Assembly: GCA_022843145.1 (NCBI GenBank)
Contig: JALHOF010000001.1
Span: 248,001-312,000, forward strand
Source of the DNA: Hyphomicrobium sp.
GTDB lineage: Bacteria; Pseudomonadota; Alphaproteobacteria; Rhizobiales; Hyphomicrobiaceae
DNA length: 64,000 nucleotides
Direction: 5' to 3'
Below the pieces are notes generated by a model that worked only from the letters and a program-made list of their open reading frames with translations, searched no databases and was not told the DNA's origin. Shown here one piece after another: positions 11,281 to 18,537 of the stretch (position 1 is its first letter; every line of letters starts with the position of its first letter). The position numbers and the translations under genes are program-made.

Positions 11281-11679
11281 TCAAAGCCCGTTCGCGATGT
11301 GGCGCGGCCATCGCCAAGGCACCACGAACACGACGTCATAGCCCTGCTCGTGCTGCTGATAGCGCGCATTCTGTCCGAGCCACAACTCGGCAGACCGCCG
11401 GACGCGGGCCCGCAGCGCCGGCGTGATCGCGGTCTCGCAGTCCTCGAACGTTTGCCGCGCCTTGACCTCGACGAACGCGATCCGCCCGCCGCGCACCGCC
11501 ACGATGTCGATCTCGCCGAGCTTGTTTTTGAGCCGCCGCGCGACGATCCGGTATCCCTTCGCGCGCAACATCAGCGCCGCCGCCATCTCCGCCCGATGCC
11601 CGCGATGATAGCGCCGCAGGCGGTCGGGGGAGGGGGCGTGCGGCTGCGTCGTGGCGGAAGCGGGCTCGCGTGCGGTCAT
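11281..11679 (-). CDS. YraN family (UPF0102) putative endonuclease-fold protein
   Basis: A 132-residue protein with the UPF0102 signature: RGHRAEMAAALMLRAKGYRI, then GEIDIVA and VEVKAR, which form a PD-(D/E)xK-like nuclease active site (Asp, then E-x-K). The family is near-universal but its role is unsettled. In many proteobacteria it sits after rsmI and before gshB. Here gshB follows, but rsmI is not upstream; instead there is a REP-like palindrome and an mrr gene, suggesting rearrangement at this junction. Confidence 0.88.
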   Translation of the reverse strand: MTAREPASATTQPHAPSPDRLRRYHRGHRAEMAAALMLRAKGYRIVARRLKNKLGEIDIVAVRGGRIAFVEVKARQTFEDCETAITPALRARVRRSAELWLGQNARYQQHEQGYDVVFVVPWRWPRHIANGL

Positions 11680-11735
11680 CCGCGGACTGTAGAACAGCGG
11701 ATGCGCGAGGGCGAGGGGCCATCATCGGCACATTT

Positions 11736-11884
11736 CCCTCTCCCCTCGGGGGAGAGGGACAGGGTGAGGGGGCTGGCTTCCAACGTTGAGCAATCGGCAG
11801 ACCCCCCTCACCCGCCGCGGAAGCCAGTAACTGCGCACATCTTCAACACCCCGGCCGCGCCGGCCTCTCCCCCGAGGGGAGAGG
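11736..11884. repeat. REP-like nested palindromic element
   Basis: A roughly 150-bp inverted structure between yraN and mrr. The outer arms are themselves palindromes: CCCTCTCCCC-type at 11736-11758 and its partner at 11864-11884. Inside them GGGTGAGGGGG (11762-11772) pairs with CCCCCTCACCC (11803-11813). This C/G-run design resembles dispersed intergenic palindromes of rhizobial genomes. No second copy was seen in the window. Confidence 0.7.
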
Positions 11885-11942
11885 CGGATCGTCGTCAGAG
11901 TCAGCAAGCAATCAACCGGACCTGGATATCAGCGCAATGGAT

Positions 11943-12803
11943 TTAGAGATCCTGGAAAAATGTGGCGTCCACGTCAACAACCTCCACGACCTTTAACTCC
12001 ACTCCAATACGGAGGTTCTTCAGAAGGTCACACAACGCATCTCCGTCGATCAAATCGATTGCTGGGGCCCCATCTCGGGTCGCCTCCCTTCTTGCGTCCG
12101 CAGTGAAGGTGCCTGTCGTGATAACAAGACCCTTATCCGCGCGACCCACCATCGCACCTCGAAAATCGCGAATTACCGATGCGCCAACGGAGCCACGAAA
12201 CCTCTTACTTTGAAAGAGTACATGGAAGGAAAGAAGATTGAGTCGCAGCACACCAGTCCCGTCGATTCCACCGTCTCCAGATCGACCTGTCACTTCAACT
12301 TTAATGAAGCCAGATTCTCGAAGGAGCCTTTGGCAGAGCCTCTCAAAGGCATCCGGACTGACTGCCAGAAGCGTCCCTAGCAATCGATCCTTCCAAGGTA
12401 TCTCGATTTCGCTTTGTGGCGCTTCAAGTTCTTCGACTTCATCTGCCTCAACTCTTTGAAGTTTACGTTTGCGATCCTGCTCGCGGACGAGGCGAGGAAT
12501 TTTCAATATCTCAGCGTCAGACATTGAAGCGCCGTCGGCGGTAAGTCGCCATACACCGCGTTCGCTATTCTCCAATGCCCCAGCCTTCTTCAGATATGTT
12601 CGCACCCATGCAAGTTCGTAGTCGAATTGCATTCGGGGGCCATTTCCATGCAAAACCGATCTCACCTCGTCTGATAGTTCCATGGCGGTGGCAACCGCAT
12701 CCTCCATCTCTTCGATGGTCATGGAACCGCCCCGTGACTTGAAGCAGTCGATGGCAGGCTTGAACAAACTATCGAATGAAGGCAGGTCAGATTTCGTAGC
12801 CAT
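11943..12803 (-). CDS. Mrr-type restriction endonuclease (type IV-like)
   Basis: A 286-residue protein with an N-terminal winged-helix Mrr_N-like region (about 10-90: MTIEEMEDAV, DYELAWVRTYLKKAGAL, GVWRLT) and a C-terminal Mrr nuclease domain (about 148-275). The catalytic pattern is GRSGDGGIDG at 173-182, with Asp181 as the metal ligand, then FQSKR, giving the Q-x-K pair at 198-200. Mrr enzymes cleave methylated foreign DNA. Base composition is clearly lower in GC than the neighbours, with more A/T-ending codons, indicating acquisition. Its start follows the HAD stop by 3 bp and its A/G-rich ribosome site (AAGGGGGG) overlaps the last HAD codons. Confidence 0.88.
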   Translation of the reverse strand: MATKSDLPSFDSLFKPAIDCFKSRGGSMTIEEMEDAVATAMELSDEVRSVLHGNGPRMQFDYELAWVRTYLKKAGALENSERGVWRLTADGASMSDAEILKIPRLVREQDRKRKLQRVEADEVEELEAPQSEIEIPWKDRLLGTLLAVSPDAFERLCQRLLRESGFIKVEVTGRSGDGGIDGTGVLRLNLLSFHVLFQSKRFRGSVGASVIRDFRGAMVGRADKGLVITTGTFTADARREATRDGAPAIDLIDGDALCDLLKNLRIGVELKVVEVVDVDATFFQDL

Positions 12804-12806
12804 CTC

Positions 12807-13781
12807 TCACACCCCCCTTGCCACCTTCCACATTTCCTCCTGCACGCGGATGTCGGCGAGCATGCGGTCGAGGAGGAGGCAGGTGCGCTTGAACAGGTCC
12901 GAGCCGCGGCGATAGTCGGCGGGAGCGAAAAAATCGCAGCGGCCGGCCTTGAACAGGTCGACGCATTTGGCGCGCGATTTCCCCGGCGTGTGGACGGCGA
13001 TGGCGTGGCCGCCGCTCTTGCGCATCAAGGCCATCGACGGCACGTCGGTGTCGCCGTCGCCGAAGTAGATCATGTTGGAGAAGGGGATCGGCCGCTCGGC
13101 CTCGGGCATGTGCGAGTTGATGCTTTCGCCCAGATCCTCGATGCCCTTGTTGATGCGGAACAGATACTGGGTCTTGCCGGTGTCGGTGATGACGCGCTTA
13201 GGAAACGGCAGGTCGTAAGCGTCGAACCAGTATTCGGATGCGAACACATTGGCGAAATGCGGATAGATCGACGTGCCCTCGACGATCTCCGTCAGCCCTG
13301 ACGATACGAGGTAATGCTTCAACGTAACGCCGTGGCTTTCGGCGCGGATCTTCACATACGCCTCGATCTCGCCGAACCATTCCGTGACGCCCTGGAACAG
13401 CTCGACGGCGCGGCCCTGCGCGACGAGATCGGCGCGGTCGATGCGGATGCCGCGCTCCTTCGCCTTTTTGTACATGAGGTGCATGTAGGTGATGAGCGGG
13501 TCGGCGCGCTCGGCCTTGGCGACGCGGCCGCACTCGGCCCAGAACTCTTTCGGGTCGATGCCGAGCTTGGGGAGGAAGCTGTATTCCTGCATCGGCTTCG
13601 GCGACAGCGTGCCGTCGAAATCATAGACCATTGCGATGGTCTTCTTGTCGAAGCCGGATTTGGCGGCCTTCGCGGGGGCGGCGGGCTTGCCCTTTGCCAC
13701 GCGCTTCGGCACCGATGCCGTGCCCGCGCCGTCGCGATCCGCTTGTCCGCTCCGATCCCGTCCCGTCACGCGCTCGACCAT
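12807..13781 (-). CDS. HAD-superfamily phosphatase (phosphoserine-phosphatase-like)
   Basis: A 324-residue haloacid dehalogenase-type hydrolase. Motif I is MVYDFDGTLSP (nucleophile Asp, acid Asp two on), motif II LVSSGL, and motif IV YFGDGDTDVPSM; a helical cap (roughly 75-170 of the frame) separates motifs I and II. The first 40 residues are Lys/Ala/Pro-rich and look disordered. ATG 13781 is preferred over a GTG 9 bases earlier because GGGAG precedes it by 8 bases. Substrate unknown. The mrr gene follows 3 bp downstream, so the two are probably co-translated; this gene has the normal high GC of the window. Confidence 0.85.
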   Translation of the reverse strand: MVERVTGRDRSGQADRDGAGTASVPKRVAKGKPAAPAKAAKSGFDKKTIAMVYDFDGTLSPKPMQEYSFLPKLGIDPKEFWAECGRVAKAERADPLITYMHLMYKKAKERGIRIDRADLVAQGRAVELFQGVTEWFGEIEAYVKIRAESHGVTLKHYLVSSGLTEIVEGTSIYPHFANVFASEYWFDAYDLPFPKRVITDTGKTQYLFRINKGIEDLGESINSHMPEAERPIPFSNMIYFGDGDTDVPSMALMRKSGGHAIAVHTPGKSRAKCVDLFKAGRCDFFAPADYRRGSDLFKRTCLLLDRMLADIRVQEEMWKVARGV

Positions 13782-14044
13782 GTCGCCCACTCCCAGATGC
13801 AGGCCCTCGCGGCCCGACTTGCAGGTGCACGATCAGCCGATTCGGGGGGCGGCAAGAAGACCGGGACCGGCGACACCCACCGATTTTACATCCTCGGCAC
13901 GGGCCGGGAGTCAATTTGGCGGCAATCCGGCCCGCCGCATCCGCGGGGCCCGATCTCCGCGAACCTGGCCGGACATGCGAACGGCCGGACGTTCCCGCCC
14001 GGCCGCTGTCGTCGTATCCCGTGTGCCGTTCAGCCCCCGGCCGG

Positions 14045-14824
14045 TCAGCCGCAACCGCAGTTGTCGGACCCGCAGCCGCCACCAGACTTGGCTTTGGCAG
14101 GCTGGGCGGCAGCTTGGTGGTCGTGGACGTGGCCATGCGTATGCCCGTGATCGTGACCATGTTCGTGGTCATGGCTGTGAGCACCGCCGCCACAACATCC
14201 GCCGCCGGCGGCATGGCTGTGCTCGTCGTTGTCGTGATGATGATGCCCGCCACCGCCGCAGCAGCCGCCACCGTGGTCGTGATCGTGCGCATCGGGATCC
14301 ACCAGCGCGATGGCCAGCCGCCGCTCCAGCGCCAGCGACACCTCGCGCGGCGCGTCGGCCGGCTCCATCGTCAGCGCCATCACCTCGGCCGCAAGGCGCA
14401 CGTCGTCGACGGCGCCCAGATAGTGGCGGCGCAGGCGGCCTTGGCGATCGAACAGCAGCACCGTCGGCGTGCCTTGCAGCTCATAAGCTGAGAATGTCGC
14501 CGGCATACCGCCGCCGTTCGGCTTGTCGTGAGCGATGGCGAACGGATAGCCGTGCTCCTCGATGAAGTCGGCGAGCAGCTCAGGCGTCTGCTTGTCGTGG
14601 TTCTCGAACACCGAATGCAGGCCGATCACCGCGACCTGATCATCGTTGAACCCCGAGGCGATGCGGGCGGCTTGCGGCAGTCCGTGCTTGATGGAGGCCG
14701 GGCACAGCATCTGAAACACGGCGATCAGTGTCACTTTGCCCCTGGTTTCGGCCAGAAGCTGCGAGCCTTCCGAGTTGAACCAGCGCGTGACGCTGAGCTC
14801 GGGCGGACTTTCGGGATTGAACAT
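14045..14824 (-). CDS. redoxin (AhpC/TlpA-like) with a His/Cys-rich metal-binding tail
   Basis: A 259-residue protein. Residues 1-175 are a thioredoxin fold of the peroxiredoxin/TlpA type (GKVTLIAVFQMLCPAS with Cys41, and the cis-Pro segment LQGTPTVLLFDRQGRLRRHY). There is no CxxC, so a one-Cys or non-redox function is possible. Residues 180-259 are extraordinary: about 20 His and 7 Cys, including two GGGCCGGG blocks and alternating H-D/H-G/H-E runs, ending SGGGCGSDNCGCG. Such tails bind Ni, Zn, Co or Cu in metal chaperones. No signal peptide, so probably cytoplasmic. Monocistronic. Confidence 0.82.
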   Translation of the reverse strand: MFNPESPPELSVTRWFNSEGSQLLAETRGKVTLIAVFQMLCPASIKHGLPQAARIASGFNDDQVAVIGLHSVFENHDKQTPELLADFIEEHGYPFAIAHDKPNGGGMPATFSAYELQGTPTVLLFDRQGRLRRHYLGAVDDVRLAAEVMALTMEPADAPREVSLALERRLAIALVDPDAHDHDHGGGCCGGGGHHHHDNDEHSHAAGGGCCGGGAHSHDHEHGHDHGHTHGHVHDHQAAAQPAKAKSGGGCGSDNCGCG

Positions 14825-14926
14825 GGGGGCGTGGTCCTTCGGCCGGTTCGATGGGGCGTCAAATACAGGTCATATCGTCGTTCTCGTCTCGCTTATAGCA
14901 CGAGCCTTGAAAGGTGCGCGGGCGTC

Positions 14927-16699
14927 CTAGTCGCAGCCGCGCGACGACGGGCGGACTTGTGTTTTCGTGAGGCTGCAGGCGAGGTTAGCGACGGGTGTGC
15001 AGGTCCTTGCCTGTGGATCGCCGGCGAGGACGGTAAACGTCAGCGGGCAGCCGCGCATGGTATTGAACGCGTCGATGCAGCCGAGCTGGACGGGGACCCG
15101 CCCCTGCGCCGCTTGGCTCGCAAGATAGCGATCCAACCACCGGCTCTCAACCACGTGCACCATGTCCGGCCCGGCAGGCATCGTGTCCGGGACATACGCG
15201 GCCTTCGGCTGACCGAGCACGAATGCCGCGGACGGCTCGCGGAACCCGAGGACAGCCACCGGCCCGGGCGCGCAGGTGGCCGAAGCCGCCGCCGCAATCA
15301 CCCGCGCCGGCCAGATAGCCTGGACGCCAGGGAACACGACACCGAGAAGTGTTATGGCGAACAGCGCCAGCGCGCCGATACCTGCCAGTGCCCACGCGGT
15401 CAAATCGCCGTCACGGCCAAACTTAGCGCTCCACGCAAACAGCGCCGCGACAGCCGCGATCAGAAGGATCGCAGTCAGCGACGGCCATTCCCGCGCGAAT
15501 CCGTAGACCGCGCCGAACAGCGCGAGCGCGAACACCGCAGCGACCGGCGGCCACGGGATCAGCGACCACTTAGGCGGCCCACCCTCGCCGCGCCGCTGCA
15601 TGACCAGCATCGCGACCGCCAGCGCGAACGCCGGATACATGACCTGCACCGTGTATGTGCCGGGCTTCGACGACAGCAACTCCAGATACACGAGATAGCC
15701 GATAACCCACGCCAACAGGAACCGCGGCAGGCGCTCGGCGCACGAGCTCCAGAGCGATTTCAACGCCGCTGGCAACAACGCCACGCCCGGCAAGAAGCCG
15801 AGCAGGGCCGCCGCTGTGAACGTCCCCGGAAACGCCCTGAGCTTCATGTCCTGCGCGCCGCCGAGCGCCGCCAGAAACGCGTGCCACCCCATGCCGCTGA
15901 ACGGCACGCCGTCCTGCATGACACGCACCACGAGCCACGGCATCGCCAGCACCAGCGCAATCGGCACGCAGACCAGTGGCCGCGTCCGCCGCAGCCAGGT
16001 GAGGTCACGGTCGAACGTGAAGAGTGCGAGCAGCGTCACGCCGACGAGGATCGGCGTGTGCAGCGCGTTGACCAGCATCCCGGTCCCCATCGCCGCCCAG
16101 AACAGCAGCGCTATTCGGAGATCGTCCTGGCGATCGGCCGGATCATAGAGCCGCATCAACGCCAGCATCGCCACGGTCGCGGGCAGCAGCGCCAAGCCAT
16201 CGGCGATGGCGAGTTGCGACACGAGTACGACCAGCGGCGCGACCGCGAACAGCCCGGCCGCAATCAGCGCCGTGGGACGACCGACGCGCGGCGCCGAGAG
16301 CCAGAACACCGCCAGGACCGCGAGCACGACCGCAACCAGTGACGGCCAGCGATAGACCGAGATGTCGCGCGCCCGCTCTGGCCCGGCTACCGCCGCCGTG
16401 ATCCCCTGCGCCCAAAACGTGCCGATGGGCCGGAACTGGTGGATGGTGTTGCCATAACGCGGATCCAACCAGGCGCCGCGCTCAACCATCTCACGCGTCG
16501 TATCGGCGAACACGATCTCGGTGCGGTCGACGGCCGGAAGCCGCACGACGCCCGGGAGGTAGACGAACAAGGTCAGTGCGAGCAGCGCGACGTACGGCGC
16601 AACGCGGCCCTGAGCGATCCGGGCGAAGGCGTCCAATAACGCGTCCCAGCCTCCGCGACGTCCCTCGTGCACCGCATCGCCCCCCACGGCAGGCTGCAT
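14927..16699 (-). CDS. PMT/ArnT-type membrane glycosyltransferase (GT39-like)
   Basis: A 590-residue polytopic inner-membrane protein. After a short cytoplasmic N-terminus, the first membrane segment ([14 protein letters not shown]) leads into a periplasmic loop with [18 protein letters not shown] and [18 protein letters not shown], the pattern of lipid-linked sugar transferases of the dolichyl-phosphate-mannose/ArnT type (an acidic pair after segment 1 and a Pro-rich loop). About ten more hydrophobic helices follow, then a C-terminal periplasmic domain. ATG 16699 is chosen for the GGAGG 7 bases upstream. Likely transfers a sugar from polyprenyl phosphate to an envelope acceptor; the acceptor is unknown. 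Confidence 0.85.
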   Translation of the reverse strand: MQPAVGGDAVHEGRRGGWDALLDAFARIAQGRVAPYVALLALTLFVYLPGVVRLPAVDRTEIVFADTTREMVERGAWLDPRYGNTIHQFRPIGTFWAQGITAAVAGPERARDISVYRWPSLVAVVLAVLAVFWLSAPRVGRPTALIAAGLFAVAPLVVLVSQLAIADGLALLPATVAMLALMRLYDPADRQDDLRIALLFWAAMGTGMLVNALHTPILVGVTLLALFTFDRDLTWLRRTRPLVCVPIALVLAMPWLVVRVMQDGVPFSGMGWHAFLAALGGAQDMKLRAFPGTFTAAALLGFLPGVALLPAALKSLWSSCAERLPRFLLAWVIGYLVYLELLSSKPGTYTVQVMYPAFALAVAMLVMQRRGEGGPPKWSLIPWPPVAAVFALALFGAVYGFAREWPSLTAILLIAAVAALFAWSAKFGRDGDLTAWALAGIGALALFAITLLGVVFPGVQAIWPARVIAAAASATCAPGPVAVLGFREPSAAFVLGQPKAAYVPDTMPAGPDMVHVVESRWLDRYLASQAAQGRVPVQLGCIDAFNTMRGCPLTFTVLAGDPQARTCTPVANLACSLTKTQVRPSSRGCD

Positions 16700-16795
16700 C
16701 CCCAATCCTCCGTGCGCCTTTGGCCGAGCCCTAGATGCTTGACACATGCCGCACTATCGGGCGATTGCGCAAGCCGGGGCAACGGAGGGCGGAAC

Positions 16796-17389
16796 ATGAC
16801 CATACTGCGGGACCGGACGGCACGCGCCCGGCTGATCGAGATCGTCAAGGCACGTTCGTTCCAGGTCGGGCCGGAGATGAAGCTGGCGTCCGGCCGTACC
16901 TCCACCCACTATTTCAACATGAAGCCGACCATGCTCGACCCGGAGGGCGCGCACCTCATCGCAACGCTGATCATCGAACAGCTCGCGGTGGATCGCGTCG
17001 ACGCCGATCTCGTCGGCGGTCTCGAACTCGGCGCGGTGCCGATCGCCTCCGCCGTCTGCGCGGTCAGCCACATTGCCGGCCACCCGCTACGCGCGTTCCT
17101 CGTCCGCAAGCAAGCCAAGGAGCACGGCACCAAGAGCCTTGTCGAAGGATTGGGCCCCGGCGAGACGCTCGCGGGCAAGCGCGTCGTCATCGTCGAGGAC
17201 GTGACCACCACCGGCGGTTCGTCGATCAAGGCCGCAGCCGCCGTCCGCGCCGAGGGTGGCGAGGTGGTCCGCGTCATCACCATCGTCGACCGCCAGGAAG
17301 GCGCAGACGAGGCATTCAAATCGGCCGGGCTCGACCTGCGGCCGCTGTTGACCATGTCCGACTTTACCGGCGGCAAACCCTACGGCTGA
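16796..17389 (+). CDS. pyrE: orotate phosphoribosyltransferase
   Basis: Converts orotate and PRPP to OMP in pyrimidine synthesis. The 197-residue protein has the N-terminal [19 protein letters not shown], the [13 protein letters not shown] hood segment, KQAKEHGT with the catalytic-loop Lys, and the PRPP-binding motif [20 protein letters not shown] 16796 follows GGAGGGCGGAAC. It diverges from the glycosyltransferase gene (start 16699), leaving 96 bp for both promoters. Confidence 0.96.
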   Translation: MTILRDRTARARLIEIVKARSFQVGPEMKLASGRTSTHYFNMKPTMLDPEGAHLIATLIIEQLAVDRVDADLVGGLELGAVPIASAVCAVSHIAGHPLRAFLVRKQAKEHGTKSLVEGLGPGETLAGKRVVIVEDVTTTGGSSIKAAAAVRAEGGEVVRVITIVDRQEGADEAFKSAGLDLRPLLTMSDFTGGKPYG

Positions 17390-17414
17390 TCCCCGGCGGC
17401 TACAAACGCGGTCC

Positions 17415-17427
17415 GTGACATTGTCAC
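17415..17427. promoter_or_regulatory. GTGACA-T-TGTCAC palindrome upstream of the truncated haemoglobin gene
   Basis: A perfect 6-1-6 inverted repeat 64 bp before the haemoglobin start and 25 bp after the pyrE stop. It could be an operator for the haemoglobin gene or a short hairpin after pyrE; it does not match FNR or NsrR consensus sites closely. Confidence 0.3.
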
Positions 17428-17491
17428 TGACACGCTGGCATCCGGGTAATACGTCGCGACGAACACTGGACGAGCCGTTGGAGAACCCGTC

Positions 17492-17878
17492 GTGCAAGAT
17501 CAGACCACGCTCTACGATCTGCTCGGCGGCGTTGATGTCCTCCGCCGGTTGACACGGCGCATGTACGAGTTGATGGCGACCGATCCGCGTGCGGCAGCCG
17601 CCCGCGCCGTCCATCCGCCGGATCTGGCGGGCAGCGAGCAGAAATTCTTCGAATTCATGTCGGGATGGCTCGGCGGTCCGCCGCTGTTCGTGGAAAAGCA
17701 CGGTCCTCCCATGCTGCGCCGGCGGCATTTCGTGGCCCAGATCGGCGGCCCCGAGATCACAGCTTGGCTCTATTGCTTTGAGACGGCGATGGAAGAGACT
17801 GTGCAAGATCACCGCATGAGAGCGGCGCTGCGCGAGCCGATCCGCCGCCTCGCCCATCACATGCACAACAAGGACTAG
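17492..17878 (+). CDS. group II truncated haemoglobin
   Basis: A 128-residue haem protein of the 2-on-2 globin fold, binding O2 or NO in the cytoplasm. Family marks: LYDLLGG at the N-terminus, FMSGWLGGPPLFVEKHG, proximal His79 in MLRRRHF and Trp92 (ITAWLYCF) at position G8, which indicates group II (TrHbO/YjbI type). Residue Tyr25 is the likely B10 ligand-stabilising residue. The start is GTG with GGAG 8 bases upstream. Single gene. Confidence 0.93.
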   Translation: MQDQTTLYDLLGGVDVLRRLTRRMYELMATDPRAAAARAVHPPDLAGSEQKFFEFMSGWLGGPPLFVEKHGPPMLRRRHFVAQIGGPEITAWLYCFETAMEETVQDHRMRAALREPIRRLAHHMHNKD

Positions 17879-17937
17879 CCGCGTCGCCGCACCCGCCGGC
17901 CGCAGACTTCCCGCATCGTTCAGGTTCAACTATACTC

Positions 17938-17960
17938 GCGAATATTCGCATTTCCGAATA
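17938..17960. promoter_or_regulatory. overlapping palindromes, candidate ArsR-type operator
   Basis: GCGAATATTCGC (17938-17949) is a perfect 12-bp palindrome; TATTCG (17943-17948) and CGAATA (17955-17960) form a second inverted repeat. Both lie 18-40 bp before the DUF2892 start. ArsR-family repressors of sulfide-linked DUF2892 genes use AT-rich ATTCG..CGAAT palindromes, so an operator is plausible; no regulator gene is adjacent. Confidence 0.45.
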
Positions 17961-17977
17961 ACAGAGGAAGCACTCCC

Positions 17978-18178
17978 ATGAACATCGACCGCGCCGTGAT
18001 GGCGTTCGCAGGTCTCGTCATTCTGGTCAGCGTGGCCTTGGCGTTCTACGTCCACATCTACTGGCTCGCCGTGCCCGCCTTCGTCGGCTTCAACCTGCTG
18101 CAGGCTGCCTTCACTGGGTTCTGCCCGCTGGCCAAGATCCTTGGCGCCTTCGGCATGAAATCGGGCTGCGCGTTTTAA
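17978..18178 (+). CDS. DUF2892 (YgaP-like) inner-membrane protein
   Basis: A 66-residue protein with two membrane helices (residues about 7-26 and 29-48) and the DUF2892 signature: [12 protein letters not shown] at the N-terminus and [20 protein letters not shown] at the C-terminus, with two Cys. In other bacteria this domain is fused to or follows rhodaneses and SoxR/ArsR-controlled sulfide-handling genes. ATG follows AGAGGAAG by a few bases. No partner gene is adjacent here; the function is inferred only as a small membrane protein possibly linked to sulfur stress. Confidence 0.85.
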   Translation: MNIDRAVMAFAGLVILVSVALAFYVHIYWLAVPAFVGFNLLQAAFTGFCPLAKILGAFGMKSGCAF

Positions 18179-18181
18179 GTT

Positions 18182-18537
18182 GGCGCTTCGGTTGCCCACC
18201 AGCAACCGTGCCGGCCAGTGGCGGGACAACGATCACCTCGGACGCGGGAGACTGTCGCGGCGCTTCGGTTGCCCACCAGCAACCGCGCCGGCCAGTGGCG
18301 GGACAACGATCACCTCGGGCGCGGGAGACTGTCGCGGCGCTTCGGTTGCCCACGTCTTGGCGAAGCCAAAGCTCCGCTTGGACGCAAACGCGCCGGCCAG
18401 CGGCGAGATAACGCGCTCCTTCCCTTCTACTCCGGAGACCGTCAGGGCGCTTTAGGTGCCCACGTCTTGGCGGTGCCGAGCTGCGCTTGGAAACACCCGC
18501 TCCGGCCCTCGCGCTGGAGCGGAGTGGGCGCGCGCCT
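18182..18537 (+). repeat. 77-bp tandem repeat: two near-identical copies and two diverged copies
   Basis: Copies 18182-18258 and 18259-18335 are both 77 bp and differ at only two positions. A third copy begins at 18336 and a fourth near 18445; they keep the start (GGCGCTT..GTTGCCCAC or GGTGCCCAC) and parts of the rest, but carry an inserted CTTGGCGAAGCCAA-type hairpin. Each unit begins with GGCGCTTCGGTTGCCCAC and then CAGCAACCG(C/T)GCC, which can fold on itself (GGTTGC..GCAACC inside GGCGC..GCGCC). The array fills the whole 359-bp space between the DUF2892 gene and the M3 peptidase stop; no gene is seen in it. Confidence 0.85.

Noticed and set aside
11943-12803. Mrr gene as part of a prophage or integrative element
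   Set aside because: No integrase, attachment repeat or other phage gene nearby; xerC at 8081 is the housekeeping recombinase.
14528-16342. 604-residue plus-strand open frame
   Set aside because: Antisense to the redoxin and glycosyltransferase genes; its composition is extreme (Arg/His/Gln-rich), with no start context.
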